In this document: piece after piece, positions 24,366-32,093 of the stretch
How the letters are laid out: the number at the start of each line of letters is the position of its first letter
Position numbering within the stretch: the first letter of the stretch is position 1
Origin: Lachnospiraceae bacterium
Lineage (GTDB): Bacteria; Bacillota; Clostridia; Lachnospirales; Lachnospiraceae
DNA: 41,497 bases
NCBI GenBank assembly: GCA_900771995.1
Contig: CAAGQC010000081.1
Coordinates: forward strand, 1-41,497
Reading direction: 5' to 3'
Made by a program: the position numbers and the translations under genes
The notes under the pieces: model-generated
Databases searched by the model: none
Seen by the model: the letters and a program-made list of their open reading frames with translations, nothing else
Told to the model about the DNA's origin: nothing

Positions 24366-24386
24366 TTACATATCTATTCTATGTAA
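24366..24386. promoter_or_regulatory. Palindrome upstream of the orphan substrate-binding gene
   Basis: TTACATA (24366-24372) and TATGTAA (24380-24386), perfect 7-base arms, 7-base spacer, 22 bases before the start codon. TAGAAT overlaps its middle on minus. Possible operator. Confidence 0.4.
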
Positions 24387-24411
24387 CCCCGGGGAAAACG
24401 TTCCGGATCAA

Positions 24412-24831
24412 TTACAGATTTGCCTTGATCTTGTCGATCATCTCCTGATATTCCGCATCGGTCAGCAGGGTCTTGCCGGGGTTCATCTCGAAGGTTCCGC
24501 CCCACTCGAAGCCGTCCTTGTACTTCGGACACAGGTGCATATGCAGATGGCAGCCGGTATCACCGTAAGCGCCATAGTTTAACTTATCGGGATGGAATGC
24601 TGCATGGATGGCCCTGGCTGCATGTGCCACGTCCTCGAAGAATAATCTTCTCTCTTCCTCACTGATGTCCACGATCTCGCTGACATGATCCTTATATGCC
24701 ACGATACATCTGCCGGGGTGGCTCTGCTCCTTGAACAGGATCAGGCTGCTCACCTTCAGGTCACAGATAAAGATACCGAACTTGTCTAACAGTTCTCCTC
24801 TCATACAATATCCACAGTTTGCGTCTTTCAT
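24412..24831 (-). CDS. HIT family nucleotide hydrolase/transferase
   Basis: A 139-residue protein with the histidine-triad motif GCHLHMHLCPK; His 95, 97 and 99 form HxHxH. An N-terminal CGYC pair recalls zinc-binding HIT proteins. HIT proteins cleave or transfer nucleotides such as AMP-lysine, ADP-sulfurylated or dinucleoside polyphosphate substrates. It is cytoplasmic, and the substrate is unassigned. GGAGAACAA precedes the ATG at 24831. It stands between the orphan binding protein and the PHP gene, all on the minus strand. Confidence 0.9.
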   Translation of the reverse strand: MKDANCGYCMRGELLDKFGIFICDLKVSSLILFKEQSHPGRCIVAYKDHVSEIVDISEEERRLFFEDVAHAARAIHAAFHPDKLNYGAYGDTGCHLHMHLCPKYKDGFEWGGTFEMNPGKTLLTDAEYQEMIDKIKANL

Positions 24832-24908
24832 TTGTTCTCCTATCTGCCCTCTTACAGGGCGTGCCGTCTCCGGCTATCTTCTTGCCCGGTCCTGCCGGGT
24901 GGAATCAG

Positions 24909-25667
24909 CTACCATGTAATGTTGATCAGTTTATGAATATTCTCCGGGTCGTAATTCAGTACCAGTTCCTCCGGGAATCCCAGTTCCCGCATCAGCTGCT
25001 CCGCCTCAGTAAATACACCGATGGCAAAGCACATATGGCTGTCCGTTCCCATTATAACAGGCTGGTCATACTTCATGCAAGTCTTTAACAGTTCTATGAT
25101 ATTTTCTCTGCCGCCCTGTCTCACCGACTTGGGGTTCAGGGAAGAATTGTTGACTTCCAGAGCGATCCGGGCCTTTTTGGCCTCCCGCACCAGTTCCTCG
25201 TAGTCTAACGGGAACCTGCCGTCATCCGGGTGTCCCAGTATTTTCACATAGGGATTCTGGAAAGCCCGCACGGAAGCCAGGGTGTTCTCCCTGCGGCTGC
25301 CGGAAGTGTAGGCAAAGGGATGGATGCTGGCGAGAGCATAGTCCATGACCTGCAGGTAACGTTCATCCAGATCCAGTGAGCCGTTCGTGTCACAGATATT
25401 GGCTTCCACACCACACAGCAGACGGAGGCTTCCGCCTTCCTTCGGCACGACCCTGCCGGTGGTCTCCTCTCTGTCATACCCTCTGGGGATCACTTTATAG
25501 TTGCTGAAAAAGAACTCGTGGGGACCTCCCGGGGAGATCGGTCCGTGTTCACTCATTCCCAGATACTGTAATCCCACGCTCAACGCAGCGTCTATATTCT
25601 CCAATAAGGTACTATACGCATGTCCTGCTGCCAGAGTATGCGTATGAATATCCATAATTGCTTTCAT
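24909..25667 (-). CDS. PHP-domain phosphoesterase (YcdX-like)
   Basis: A 252-residue metal-dependent hydrolase of the PHP family: DIHTHTLAAGHA near the N terminus, SEHGP (about 40), CGVEANI, SIHPFAY, GHPDDGRF and GTDSHM give the His/Asp/Glu metal ligands. It probably removes phosphate from a small molecule; the substrate is unknown. The start at 25667 has AGGATGG upstream and gives the usual N terminus; a Met 22 residues earlier produces an Arg/Lys-rich extension overlapping the DUF1836 gene and was rejected. It lies 16 bases after that gene, likely the same transcript. Confidence 0.9.
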   Translation of the reverse strand: MKAIMDIHTHTLAAGHAYSTLLENIDAALSVGLQYLGMSEHGPISPGGPHEFFFSNYKVIPRGYDREETTGRVVPKEGGSLRLLCGVEANICDTNGSLDLDERYLQVMDYALASIHPFAYTSGSRRENTLASVRAFQNPYVKILGHPDDGRFPLDYEELVREAKKARIALEVNNSSLNPKSVRQGGRENIIELLKTCMKYDQPVIMGTDSHMCFAIGVFTEAEQLMRELGFPEELVLNYDPENIHKLINITW

Positions 25668-25683
25668 TTTACCATCCTGATTT

Positions 25684-26322
25684 CTAATTCTTTTTCTTAT
25701 GGGAGTCCTTTTCCGGCTCCTGTGCCTTTTCATCCCTTGCCAGTTCCGCCACCAGCTGCTCCACGATCATCTTCTTCATGTAGACATCAAAACTCAACAG
25801 GCAGATCAGGGCAAATTTCTGTAAAAATTCCCGTTCTTCTCCGGTCACTTCCGTAAAGGAATCCTCCGCCCTGCGGAACTTTTCCACCACATCCTGCTTC
25901 AGATCCTCCAGCTGTTCCTTTTCCAGGGTCACGACCTCTTTGTAGACGCTTTCCAGATCAAAGGCCTGTCCGTTCTGGAAATACCGGTCCGTGAGAGGCT
26001 GCAGCAGTGTCTGGATCTCATTCATGGGGATCACCCCTTTATAATAGTAGATAAAAATGAGAAGCAGCACATGCTCCTTGGAGTATTTCTTCTTCACCGG
26101 AGGCGGCAGCAGATCGTTCTTCGCATAATTGTTGATCATGGTCTTGGTCAGGATGCGGTCTTCGGTCTGGGGACGGACTGCGGAACGCAGCTTGCGATCC
26201 ATAAAAGTCAGTACCTGATCCATATACAGATCAATGTTCGGAATATCCTCCGACTTGATATATTCTACTTTCTCCAGACTCTGTAAGATGGTCCGGATCA
26301 ATTCTTCGTTTGTCGCTGCCAT
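25684..26322 (-). CDS. DUF1836 family protein
   Basis: A 212-residue protein with the DUF1836 pattern: LTKTMINNYAKNDLLPPPVKKKYSKEHVLLL (family-type HTH-like segment, about 58-90), then helices. It resembles MerR-like winged helices and may bind DNA, but no function is established that I know. The C-terminal tail is Lys/Asp/Glu-rich. AAAGGA lies 13 bases before the ATG and a consensus promoter lies upstream. It leads a unit with the PHP gene. Confidence 0.85.
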   Translation of the reverse strand: MAATNEELIRTILQSLEKVEYIKSEDIPNIDLYMDQVLTFMDRKLRSAVRPQTEDRILTKTMINNYAKNDLLPPPVKKKYSKEHVLLLIFIYYYKGVIPMNEIQTLLQPLTDRYFQNGQAFDLESVYKEVVTLEKEQLEDLKQDVVEKFRRAEDSFTEVTGEEREFLQKFALICLLSFDVYMKKMIVEQLVAELARDEKAQEPEKDSHKKKN

Positions 26323-26397
26323 AATATCTCTGCGGTCCTTTCCGTGGGTTCGAAAACAAATATCTGCTGCGCGGCTACTTGTTTTCTCTATGTGGCT

Positions 26398-26426
26398 ATT
26401 ATATAGTATTCAAAACTACATGTCAA
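26398..26426 (-). promoter_or_regulatory. Consensus promoter of DUF1836-PHP unit
   Basis: On minus TTGACA (26421-26426), 17 bases, TATAAT (26398-26403): exact sigma-A consensus. Confidence 0.8.
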
Positions 26427-26489
26427 CAGTTGCACCTTTTCTCTGCTCTCTGAATTTATGAAGATTTTATAACTATTTCGTTTCACACC

Positions 26490-26523
26490 TTTACTTTACA
26501 ACTTTAGTATGCTAAAATACTAA
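26490..26523 (+). promoter_or_regulatory. Promoter with palindrome, likely YerC operator
   Basis: TTTACT (26490-26495), 17 bases, TAAAAT (26513-26518). The palindrome TTAGTAT-GCTAAA-ATACTAA (26504-26523) overlaps the -10 and lies 44 bases before the YerC-like start, as expected of an autorepression site. Confidence 0.5.
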
Positions 26524-26567
26524 TAGTTTCGTTGTAATAGTTACAACCATGGAAAGGTGTGTCGATA

Positions 26568-26876
26568 ATGAATAAAAAAATCAAAACGGATGCTGTAGAT
26601 TCCCTTTTTGATGCGGTCTTGTGTCTACAGTCCCGTGAGGAATGTTACAGTTTCTTCGAAGATCTGTGTACCGTCAACGAACTGTTGTCTCTGTCCCAGC
26701 GTTTCGAAGTGGCTGCCATGCTGAAGGACGGCAAGACCTATCTGGAGATTGCCGAGAAGACCGGAGCTTCCACTGCTACCATCAGCCGTGTAAACCGTTC
26801 TCTGAATTACGGTAACGACGGTTATGAACTGGTCTTCGGACGTATGGAGAAAAAAGAACCGGAACAGAATTCTTAA
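26568..26876 (+). CDS. TrpR-related repressor, YerC/YecD family
   Basis: A 102-residue protein matching YerC/YecD: an N-terminal helical dimerisation region (DSLFDAVLCLQSREECYSFF), LCTVNELLSLSQRFEVAAML, then a helix-turn-helix (YLEIAEKTGASTATISRVNRSL) near residues 62-83. It binds DNA as a dimer; Trp-binding is not implied. Target unknown, autoregulation likely from the palindrome. ATG 26568 follows AAAGGTG by 8 bases; a GTG three codons earlier was rejected. It ends at a strong terminator. Confidence 0.92.
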   Translation: MNKKIKTDAVDSLFDAVLCLQSREECYSFFEDLCTVNELLSLSQRFEVAAMLKDGKTYLEIAEKTGASTATISRVNRSLNYGNDGYELVFGRMEKKEPEQNS

Positions 26877-26889
26877 TGAAATGCATAAA

Positions 26890-26926
26890 AACAGGAGCCC
26901 CGAAAAACCGGTGCTCCTGTTTTTAT
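26890..26926 (+). terminator. Terminator after the YerC-like gene
   Basis: AACAGGAGC (26890-26898) pairs with GCTCCTGTT (26913-26921), then TTTATTTTAT. Probably shared with the convergent bactofilin gene. Confidence 0.8.
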
Positions 26927-26943
26927 TTTATCTTTTCTATCTC

Positions 26944-27489
26944 TTATGCTTCTTCGTTTGTATCAGTTGCTTCCACAGCCGGAGTTTCTGTCTTCTCCAC
27001 GGTCTCTGCTGCCGGTGCGGTCTCCTGATTCTCTCTCTTTTCTTCCTCTTCCACTTCCTTCAGTGCTTCGGCGATCGCCGCCTTGGCACTCTTGCGTCCG
27101 GCACGGACTGCTTTGGCCGTTCTGGCTTTTCCTTTGCGGTCGGGAACCGTCTGGTTCATATCGATCTTGCCCTGGAATACGGCATGTTCGTCAATGACGA
27201 TCACCTTTGTGGCGATATCTCCCAGCACTTTTGCGGAAGCCGTCAGTTCTGCCTTCTCCGCTGCACTGATATTTCCGGTCACTTCGCCGCCGATCAGAAC
27301 GGAGGCGGCCTGTACATCTCCGGTGACTACGCTTCCGGCTCCCAGTATCAGATTCCCCGTCACCGTCACGTTACCACCGATCTTACCGTCGATTCTGGCG
27401 GAACCATCCAGCGTAAAATCCCCGTTTAACTCCGCACCGGCACCAATCAGTGTGCTCATCTTTGTATCTGCATTCTTTTTTCCTAACAT
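26944..27489 (-). CDS. Bactofilin (polymer-forming cytoskeletal protein)
   Basis: A 181-residue protein. The core (about 10-105) is a right-handed beta-helix of short Gly/Val/Ile repeats (STLIGAGAELNGDFTLDGSA, GGNVTVTGNLILGAGSVV, GGEVTGNISAAEKAEL), as in bactofilins. The C-terminal 80 residues are Lys/Ala then Glu/Thr-rich and disordered. Bactofilins form filaments on the membrane and organise wall enzymes and shape. The ATG at 27489 fits family starts (MLGKKN); a Met at 27516 overlaps the upstream gene's end. It is 23 bases after the LytM-like gene, a common pairing. Confidence 0.92.
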   Translation of the reverse strand: MLGKKNADTKMSTLIGAGAELNGDFTLDGSARIDGKIGGNVTVTGNLILGAGSVVTGDVQAASVLIGGEVTGNISAAEKAELTASAKVLGDIATKVIVIDEHAVFQGKIDMNQTVPDRKGKARTAKAVRAGRKSAKAAIAEALKEVEEEEKRENQETAPAAETVEKTETPAVEATDTNEEA

Positions 27490-27512
27490 GTATCTTCCAA
27501 ACCTTTCCGCAA

Positions 27513-28238
27513 TCAACCGCTGATTGCAAGCATATCCATAGGATTGATATAACTTCCGTCCTTCTGCATCTGGTAGCCCAGATCCGCATTGTCTTCACCG
27601 ATGACAAACAGTGTCGTACCCTGCACGACGGAATCTCCGACATTCACTGTGGTATCTCCTTTATTCCGGTAGATGGTGATATACCCATTGCCATGATCTA
27701 CCCATACGCTGTGTCCGTAAGTCTCGTCATCATTTACAGCGATCACTGTACCGCTGGCCGCTGCCACAACCGTAGTTCCTACCGAAGCGTGGAAAATGCA
27801 CATGGGATCTCCCTCACTCACTTCCTCCATGGATGCGGATCCTGTCAGCGGGAATTCCGTGGGAAGGCTCTGCTTCTCCAACGTTGCAGACAATTCACTC
27901 TCGCTCTGTACTTTCTGGCTCACGGTATCGCTTAAGATCTGAATCTCCTCTGCCTGTTCCGTTACCTGTGCTTCCAGCTTATTGTTCTGTTCCGTCAGTG
28001 TCTGGTTCTCTTCTTCCAGTGCCACGACCTGTTCATGGCTCCGTCTGCTGGCGTTCTCCCAAAGCTGTCCTTCGTAGAAAAAGAAGCCGATCACTCCACC
28101 GATCAGTACACACAGCACCAGTACCACGACTTCCACGATCCATGCACGTACACGGAACTGCTTTACATTGGCATCTGCTGCGTCTGACGTAAGGATCAGC
28201 ACATGATTCAATCTCCGCTTATGTTTACGTCTTTTCAT
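27513..28238 (-). CDS. Membrane-anchored M23/LytM-like protein, catalytic residues missing
   Basis: A 241-residue protein. A cytoplasmic basic N terminus (RRKHKRR), one membrane segment (about 33-58, IVEVVVLVLCVLIGGVIG), a coiled coil (70-125), then a LytM-type fold (VVAAASGTVIAV, GHSVWVDHGNGYITIYRN, VNVGDSVVQGTTLFVIG). The active-site His and Asp are altered: HASVGT where HxxxD is expected, and LGYQMQ where HxHxE is expected. It probably regulates or positions a hydrolase, as EnvC- and SpoIIQ-like proteins do. GGAGGTGAC precedes the ATG at 28238. It leads the bactofilin unit. Confidence 0.85.
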   Translation of the reverse strand: MKRRKHKRRLNHVLILTSDAADANVKQFRVRAWIVEVVVLVLCVLIGGVIGFFFYEGQLWENASRRSHEQVVALEEENQTLTEQNNKLEAQVTEQAEEIQILSDTVSQKVQSESELSATLEKQSLPTEFPLTGSASMEEVSEGDPMCIFHASVGTTVVAAASGTVIAVNDDETYGHSVWVDHGNGYITIYRNKGDTTVNVGDSVVQGTTLFVIGEDNADLGYQMQKDGSYINPMDMLAISG

Positions 28239-28265
28239 AGAGTCACCTCCGCTAAATATCAACCC

Positions 28266-28294
28266 ATTTTACCACAGGAAAGCCCTTACAGCAA
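28266..28294 (-). promoter_or_regulatory. Promoter of LytM-like/bactofilin unit
   Basis: On minus TTGCTG (28289-28294), 17 bases, TAAAAT (28266-28271), 28 bases before the start. Confidence 0.5.
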
Positions 28295-28399
28295 TCATTT
28301 CTTAACAATTTTGTAATATTTTCCCAAGATTTTCTTCATTTCTTCGTATATCCAAGGTAATTGCCCATAAATTTTTGTGCAATTTTACAGAATCGTCTA

Positions 28400-28428
28400 T
28401 TTACTTTTACTACCCGCTGTGCTATGAT
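28400..28428 (+). promoter_or_regulatory. Promoter of the cold-shock gene
   Basis: TTTACT (28400-28405), 17 bases, TATGAT (28423-28428). The ~65-base 5' UTR contains a 6-bp hairpin CAATGT-N5-ACATTG, a possible temperature-sensitive leader. Confidence 0.5.
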
Positions 28429-28499
28429 GCAGTTGCTGAGACAATGTTGTATACATTGCAAAAAGTAAATGACAGCAAAGAATTGTGGAGGTATCTATT

Positions 28500-28700
28500 A
28501 TGAACAAAGGTACAGTTAAGTGGTTCAACAACCAGAAGGGTTATGGATTCATCTCCGATGAATCCGGCAAGGATGTATTCGTACATTACAGCGGACTGAA
28601 CATGGAAGGCTACAAGACTCTGGAAGAGGGTGCAGCCGTTTCCTTCGATATCGTAGACGGCGAAAAGGGACCTCAGGCTGTTAACGTAACCAAGCTTTAA
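28500..28700 (+). CDS. Cold-shock protein (CspA family)
   Basis: A 66-residue single cold-shock domain: RNP1 KGYGFI (residues about 15-20) and RNP2 DVFVHYS (about 27-33), ending in GPQAVNVTKL. It binds single-stranded RNA and DNA and melts RNA structure. The ATG at 28500 has GTGGAGGT 8 bases upstream; five residues added by an upstream Met were rejected. It has its own promoter and terminator. Many genomes carry several copies. Confidence 0.95.
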   Translation: MNKGTVKWFNNQKGYGFISDESGKDVFVHYSGLNMEGYKTLEEGAAVSFDIVDGEKGPQAVNVTKL

Positions 28701-28721
28701 TCATAAAGATCACAGGTATTC

Positions 28722-28760
28722 AAAATGCCGCAGACTTATTACAAAGCCTGCGGCATTTTT
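28722..28760 (+). terminator. Terminator after the cold-shock gene
   Basis: AAAATGCCGCAG (28722-28733) pairs with CTGCGGCATTTTT (28748-28760). Likely bidirectional with hisA. Confidence 0.8.
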
Positions 28761-28768
28761 CTGTTCTT

Positions 28769-29548
28769 TTATTTTTCACTGCACACGGACAGCACTTCTT
28801 CCCAGTTCATACTGCCGCCGAACAGATCCAGCGCACTTCCGATGGTCACGTTCATCCAGTTCCGCCCCAGTTCTTTTAACAGGCGCAGATCTTCCATGGA
28901 ATGGACGCCACCTGCATAAGTGATGGGATTCCCCGTATAATTTTCGATGGACTTCACCAGTTCCTGTTCGATTCCCTGGGCCTTGCCTTCCACATCCACG
29001 GCATGGATCAGGAATTCATCGCAATACGCAGACAGTTTTTGAAGCAGTGCTTCGTCAACATTCTCTTCTGTCAGCTTCTGCCAGCGGTCCGTCACCACGA
29101 GATACTGCTCTCCCACACGTTTGCAGCTGACATCCAGCACCAGATGCTGCTTCCCAACAGCCCGCACCAGCCGGTCCAGTCTGTCGTAGTCGATCCGTCC
29201 CTCCCGGAACACATAGGAAGTCACGATCACATGAGACGCCCCGGCTTCCAGATACTCCGACGCATTCTCCGCCATGATGCCTCCGCCGACCTGAAGGCCG
29301 CCCGGATAGGCCCGCAGAGCTGTCAGCGCCTGCTCTTTTGTTGCTTCATAGTAGGGGCTGTCTGCAGCATTCAATAAAATAATATGTCCGCCTTTTAAAT
29401 TATTTTTCTGATACAATTTTGCATAAAAAGCAGCATCCTGCTCCGAGACAAAATTCTCCTGTGCCTGATCGCCGAGGTCTTTCAGGCTTCCGCCGACGAT
29501 CTGTTTTACTTTTCCGTTGTGAATATCAATACAGGGGCGAAATTCCAT
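28769..29548 (-). CDS. hisA: HisA, eukaryote-type (HIS6-like) ProFAR isomerase
   Basis: A 259-residue TIM-barrel isomerase of histidine synthesis, converting ProFAR to PRFAR. It carries features of the eukaryotic HIS6 form: CIDIHNGKVKQIVGGSLKD, ENFVSEQDAAFYAKLY, DEFLIHAVDVEG, YAGGVHSMEDL and GSALDLFGG. Catalytic Asp residues are in CIDIH and VLDVSC. Typical bacterial HisA starts differently. The start at 29548 has GAGGAAG 4 bases upstream. No other his gene is in the window. It is known that some Lachnospiraceae use this HisA form; I cannot place the origin here. Confidence 0.85.
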   Translation of the reverse strand: MEFRPCIDIHNGKVKQIVGGSLKDLGDQAQENFVSEQDAAFYAKLYQKNNLKGGHIILLNAADSPYYEATKEQALTALRAYPGGLQVGGGIMAENASEYLEAGASHVIVTSYVFREGRIDYDRLDRLVRAVGKQHLVLDVSCKRVGEQYLVVTDRWQKLTEENVDEALLQKLSAYCDEFLIHAVDVEGKAQGIEQELVKSIENYTGNPITYAGGVHSMEDLRLLKELGRNWMNVTIGSALDLFGGSMNWEEVLSVCSEK

Positions 29549-29672
29549 TTGCTTCCTCATTTCTTCCGATATTTTTGTATATTCTTCTAATATCCGCACA
29601 TACTACCCTCAAGCCGACCAGCTTTGGTTCGGACAGAATATCCCTGACGGGCATCTTGAAATGGAGGACATT

Positions 29673-30113
29673 ATGAAAAATAAGACAAATAACGTAACAT
29701 CCCACTTCGGGAAAAAATTACTGGTTCTGGGCATCATCACCGTGTATCTGTGCATGGCGACCGCCTGTGGCACCAACAAGAACAACAATAACTCCGGCAG
29801 CATGGCTGCCTCTCCTTCCCCTTCCACCTCTCCTGCCGTTCAGGAGAGTACTGCGGCACAGCCCACAGAGACCGGAACTGCTGCCACCGACAACATGGGC
29901 GATACCAACGGCAACGGTAACACTGTAGGGGAAAATGATTCCATGCTGGACAATGCCGGCAACGCCATCGGTGAAGCCGGTGATACCGTAGGCAATATCG
30001 TGGACGATGCCGCTAACGGAGTCTCGGATATCACCAACGACCTGGTAGGCAACGGTAATGACACCGCCGACAACAATTCCACCACTGCCACCACCGGAGC
30101 TGGCCAGAGATAA
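29673..30113 (+). CDS. Low-complexity lipoprotein
   Basis: A 146-residue protein with a signal peptide and lipobox MATAC (about 30-34), so lipid-anchored outside. The rest is almost all Asn, Gly, Asp, Thr, Ser and Ala with imperfect repeats (AGNAIGEAGDTVGNIVDDAANG), no fold recognised. ATG 29673 has GGAGGACATT upstream; a Met four codons earlier has no ribosome site. It ends 1 base before the fbp stop on the other strand; transcription must stop inside fbp or be weak. Function unknown. Confidence 0.7.
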   Translation: MKNKTNNVTSHFGKKLLVLGIITVYLCMATACGTNKNNNNSGSMAASPSPSTSPAVQESTAAQPTETGTAATDNMGDTNGNGNTVGENDSMLDNAGNAIGEAGDTVGNIVDDAANGVSDITNDLVGNGNDTADNNSTTATTGAGQR

Positions 30114-30114
30114 G

Positions 30115-32067
30115 TTATACCTCTTCCATGATCGTACCTTCCCGGTAAGCCTCCAGGAGTTCTTCCAGATAGAAGATATTCTCCTGGATTTCCTTGCCGG
30201 TATCGGTATCGGCTACCAGCTTTCTGCGGGGGAAATTCTCCACCACCACGGAATCCGAGAAAATATCCGATTCCTTGATAATAGCTGCTTCCGTGGATTC
30301 GAAGGGTTCATGGGCTACCAGACGCATTCCTCTGGAATTACATACCAACGTATATCCCGCAATTCCCGTCTTCTTCTGGTACGCTTTGGAGAAGCCGCCG
30401 TCGATGATCAGCAGCTTACCGCCACATTTGATGGGAGATTCGCCGTGAATCTGTTCTACCGGCACATGGCCGTTGACAATATGGGCATCGGTCTTGTCCA
30501 GACCAAATTCTTCCAGAATCTTACCGATGACCTCTTCGTTTTCCAACAGCTTATAATAACTGTTCTTCTCTTCTGCATGGGTCTCCTTAGCCTCCAGAAA
30601 ATACCGCTCGAAGGTGGCCATTTTTGCCTTACCGAATACCGGGGAACCGGGGCCGGCCCAGATGTACCAGATCATATCCTGTCCCAGAGCACGCTCCCTG
30701 GCATCCTTGGCATAATAGCCTCTTCTGGCATAATATTCCAGAATGTCATACAGGGCTTTTCCGCAATATTCTTTGCCGCAGATCTCCACCAGCATAAAGC
30801 TGCCGTCCGGATTTAAGGGCACACAGCCGTGATACAGGAGGTTTCCGTTGTAGATCTTGTACATGCCGCCTTTGGAAAAGAGGAATTTCACATGCCGCTG
30901 TAATTTTTCGCAGCGCATGAATACCTGCTGCAGACGCAACATGACCTTGCTCTCCTCCTCGGTGAGTTCATAGGGATGCTCCGGATCCACGGTAGGGAAA
31001 TCCACATCCTTCATGAGGTACTCCCTGCCCTCCACGCAGACGGTCTTTTTCTCGAAATCGATCCGGTGTAACAGCATCCGGTCTTCCATGTGGAACTCGG
31101 GATGTCTCATGATCAGCTGGCCTTCCAGTTTGAACTGCAAAATAGCGATGGCCTTATGCATCTTGGTATCCAGTCCCAGATCCTTGGTATTGTAATCGGT
31201 GTTGAACTTGATGGTAAAGGCATCACAGTTGGTATTCTCATAGGTTTCCAGTGCAAACGTGGCTAACGGCAGCAGGTTGATGCCGTAGCCGTCCTCCAGG
31301 GTGGCGAGATTGCCATATCTGGCAGACATTCTGACCACATTGGCGATGCAGGCCAGGCTTCCGGCCGCAGCCCCCATCCACACCATGTCGTGGTTACCCC
31401 ACTGGACATCCACGGAATGGTACTCACACAGGGTATCCATAATAATATGGGGGCCGGGACCTCTGTCATAAATGTCACCGACGATGTGCAGATGATCGAT
31501 GACCAGCCGCTGAATTAAGTGGCTCAAGGCAATGATAAACTGCGGTGCCCTGCCGATGCGGATGATGGTATGGATGATCTCGTTATAGTAGGCCTCTTTG
31601 TCCTGGATCTCTTCTTTCTCCGTGATCAGTTCTTCGATGACATAAGCGAAATCCTTCGGCAATGCTTTCCGGACCTTGGAACGGGTGTATTTGGAAGAGA
31701 CACGTTTGATGACCTGCACCAGACGATGGAGGGATATTTTATACCAGTCCTCCAGATTATCCTCTTCCCGCTCCACGATCTCCAGCTTGCTCTCGGGATA
31801 ATAGATCAGGGTAGCGAGACTTTTTTTATCTTTATTGCTGATGGTGTTACCGAATTCCTCGTCGATCTTGCGGCGCACGGAACCGGAGCCATTCTTCAGG
31901 ACATGATTGAACTGTTCGTATTCTCCGTGAATATCCGTCAGGAAATGTTCCGTGCCCTTGGGCAGGTTCAGAATGGACTGGAGGTTGATGATCTCCGTGG
32001 AGGCTGCCGCAATATTTTTATACTGGTGCGAGAGGGTCTTTAAGACCTTCTGTTCCATTTCGTTCAT
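30115..32067 (-). CDS. fbp: Fructose-1,6-bisphosphatase, class III
   Basis: A 650-residue class III FBPase, the Firmicutes type, converting fructose-1,6-bisphosphate to fructose-6-phosphate in gluconeogenesis. Calcineurin-like metallophosphatase motifs: LTDIHGEYEQF (about 43-53), GDIYDRGPGPH (about 197-207) and WGNHDMVWMG (about 223-232), with C-terminal NGHVPVE and IDGGFSKAYQ. Length is normal for the family. AAAGGCGA lies about 9 bases before the first ATG (32067). It lies 26 bases upstream-to-start from dapB, so the two may be co-transcribed. Confidence 0.96.
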   Translation of the reverse strand: MNEMEQKVLKTLSHQYKNIAAASTEIINLQSILNLPKGTEHFLTDIHGEYEQFNHVLKNGSGSVRRKIDEEFGNTISNKDKKSLATLIYYPESKLEIVEREEDNLEDWYKISLHRLVQVIKRVSSKYTRSKVRKALPKDFAYVIEELITEKEEIQDKEAYYNEIIHTIIRIGRAPQFIIALSHLIQRLVIDHLHIVGDIYDRGPGPHIIMDTLCEYHSVDVQWGNHDMVWMGAAAGSLACIANVVRMSARYGNLATLEDGYGINLLPLATFALETYENTNCDAFTIKFNTDYNTKDLGLDTKMHKAIAILQFKLEGQLIMRHPEFHMEDRMLLHRIDFEKKTVCVEGREYLMKDVDFPTVDPEHPYELTEEESKVMLRLQQVFMRCEKLQRHVKFLFSKGGMYKIYNGNLLYHGCVPLNPDGSFMLVEICGKEYCGKALYDILEYYARRGYYAKDARERALGQDMIWYIWAGPGSPVFGKAKMATFERYFLEAKETHAEEKNSYYKLLENEEVIGKILEEFGLDKTDAHIVNGHVPVEQIHGESPIKCGGKLLIIDGGFSKAYQKKTGIAGYTLVCNSRGMRLVAHEPFESTEAAIIKESDIFSDSVVVENFPRRKLVADTDTGKEIQENIFYLEELLEAYREGTIMEEV

Positions 32068-32093
32068 AGGAGTGTCGCCTTTCTGTTACTCTG

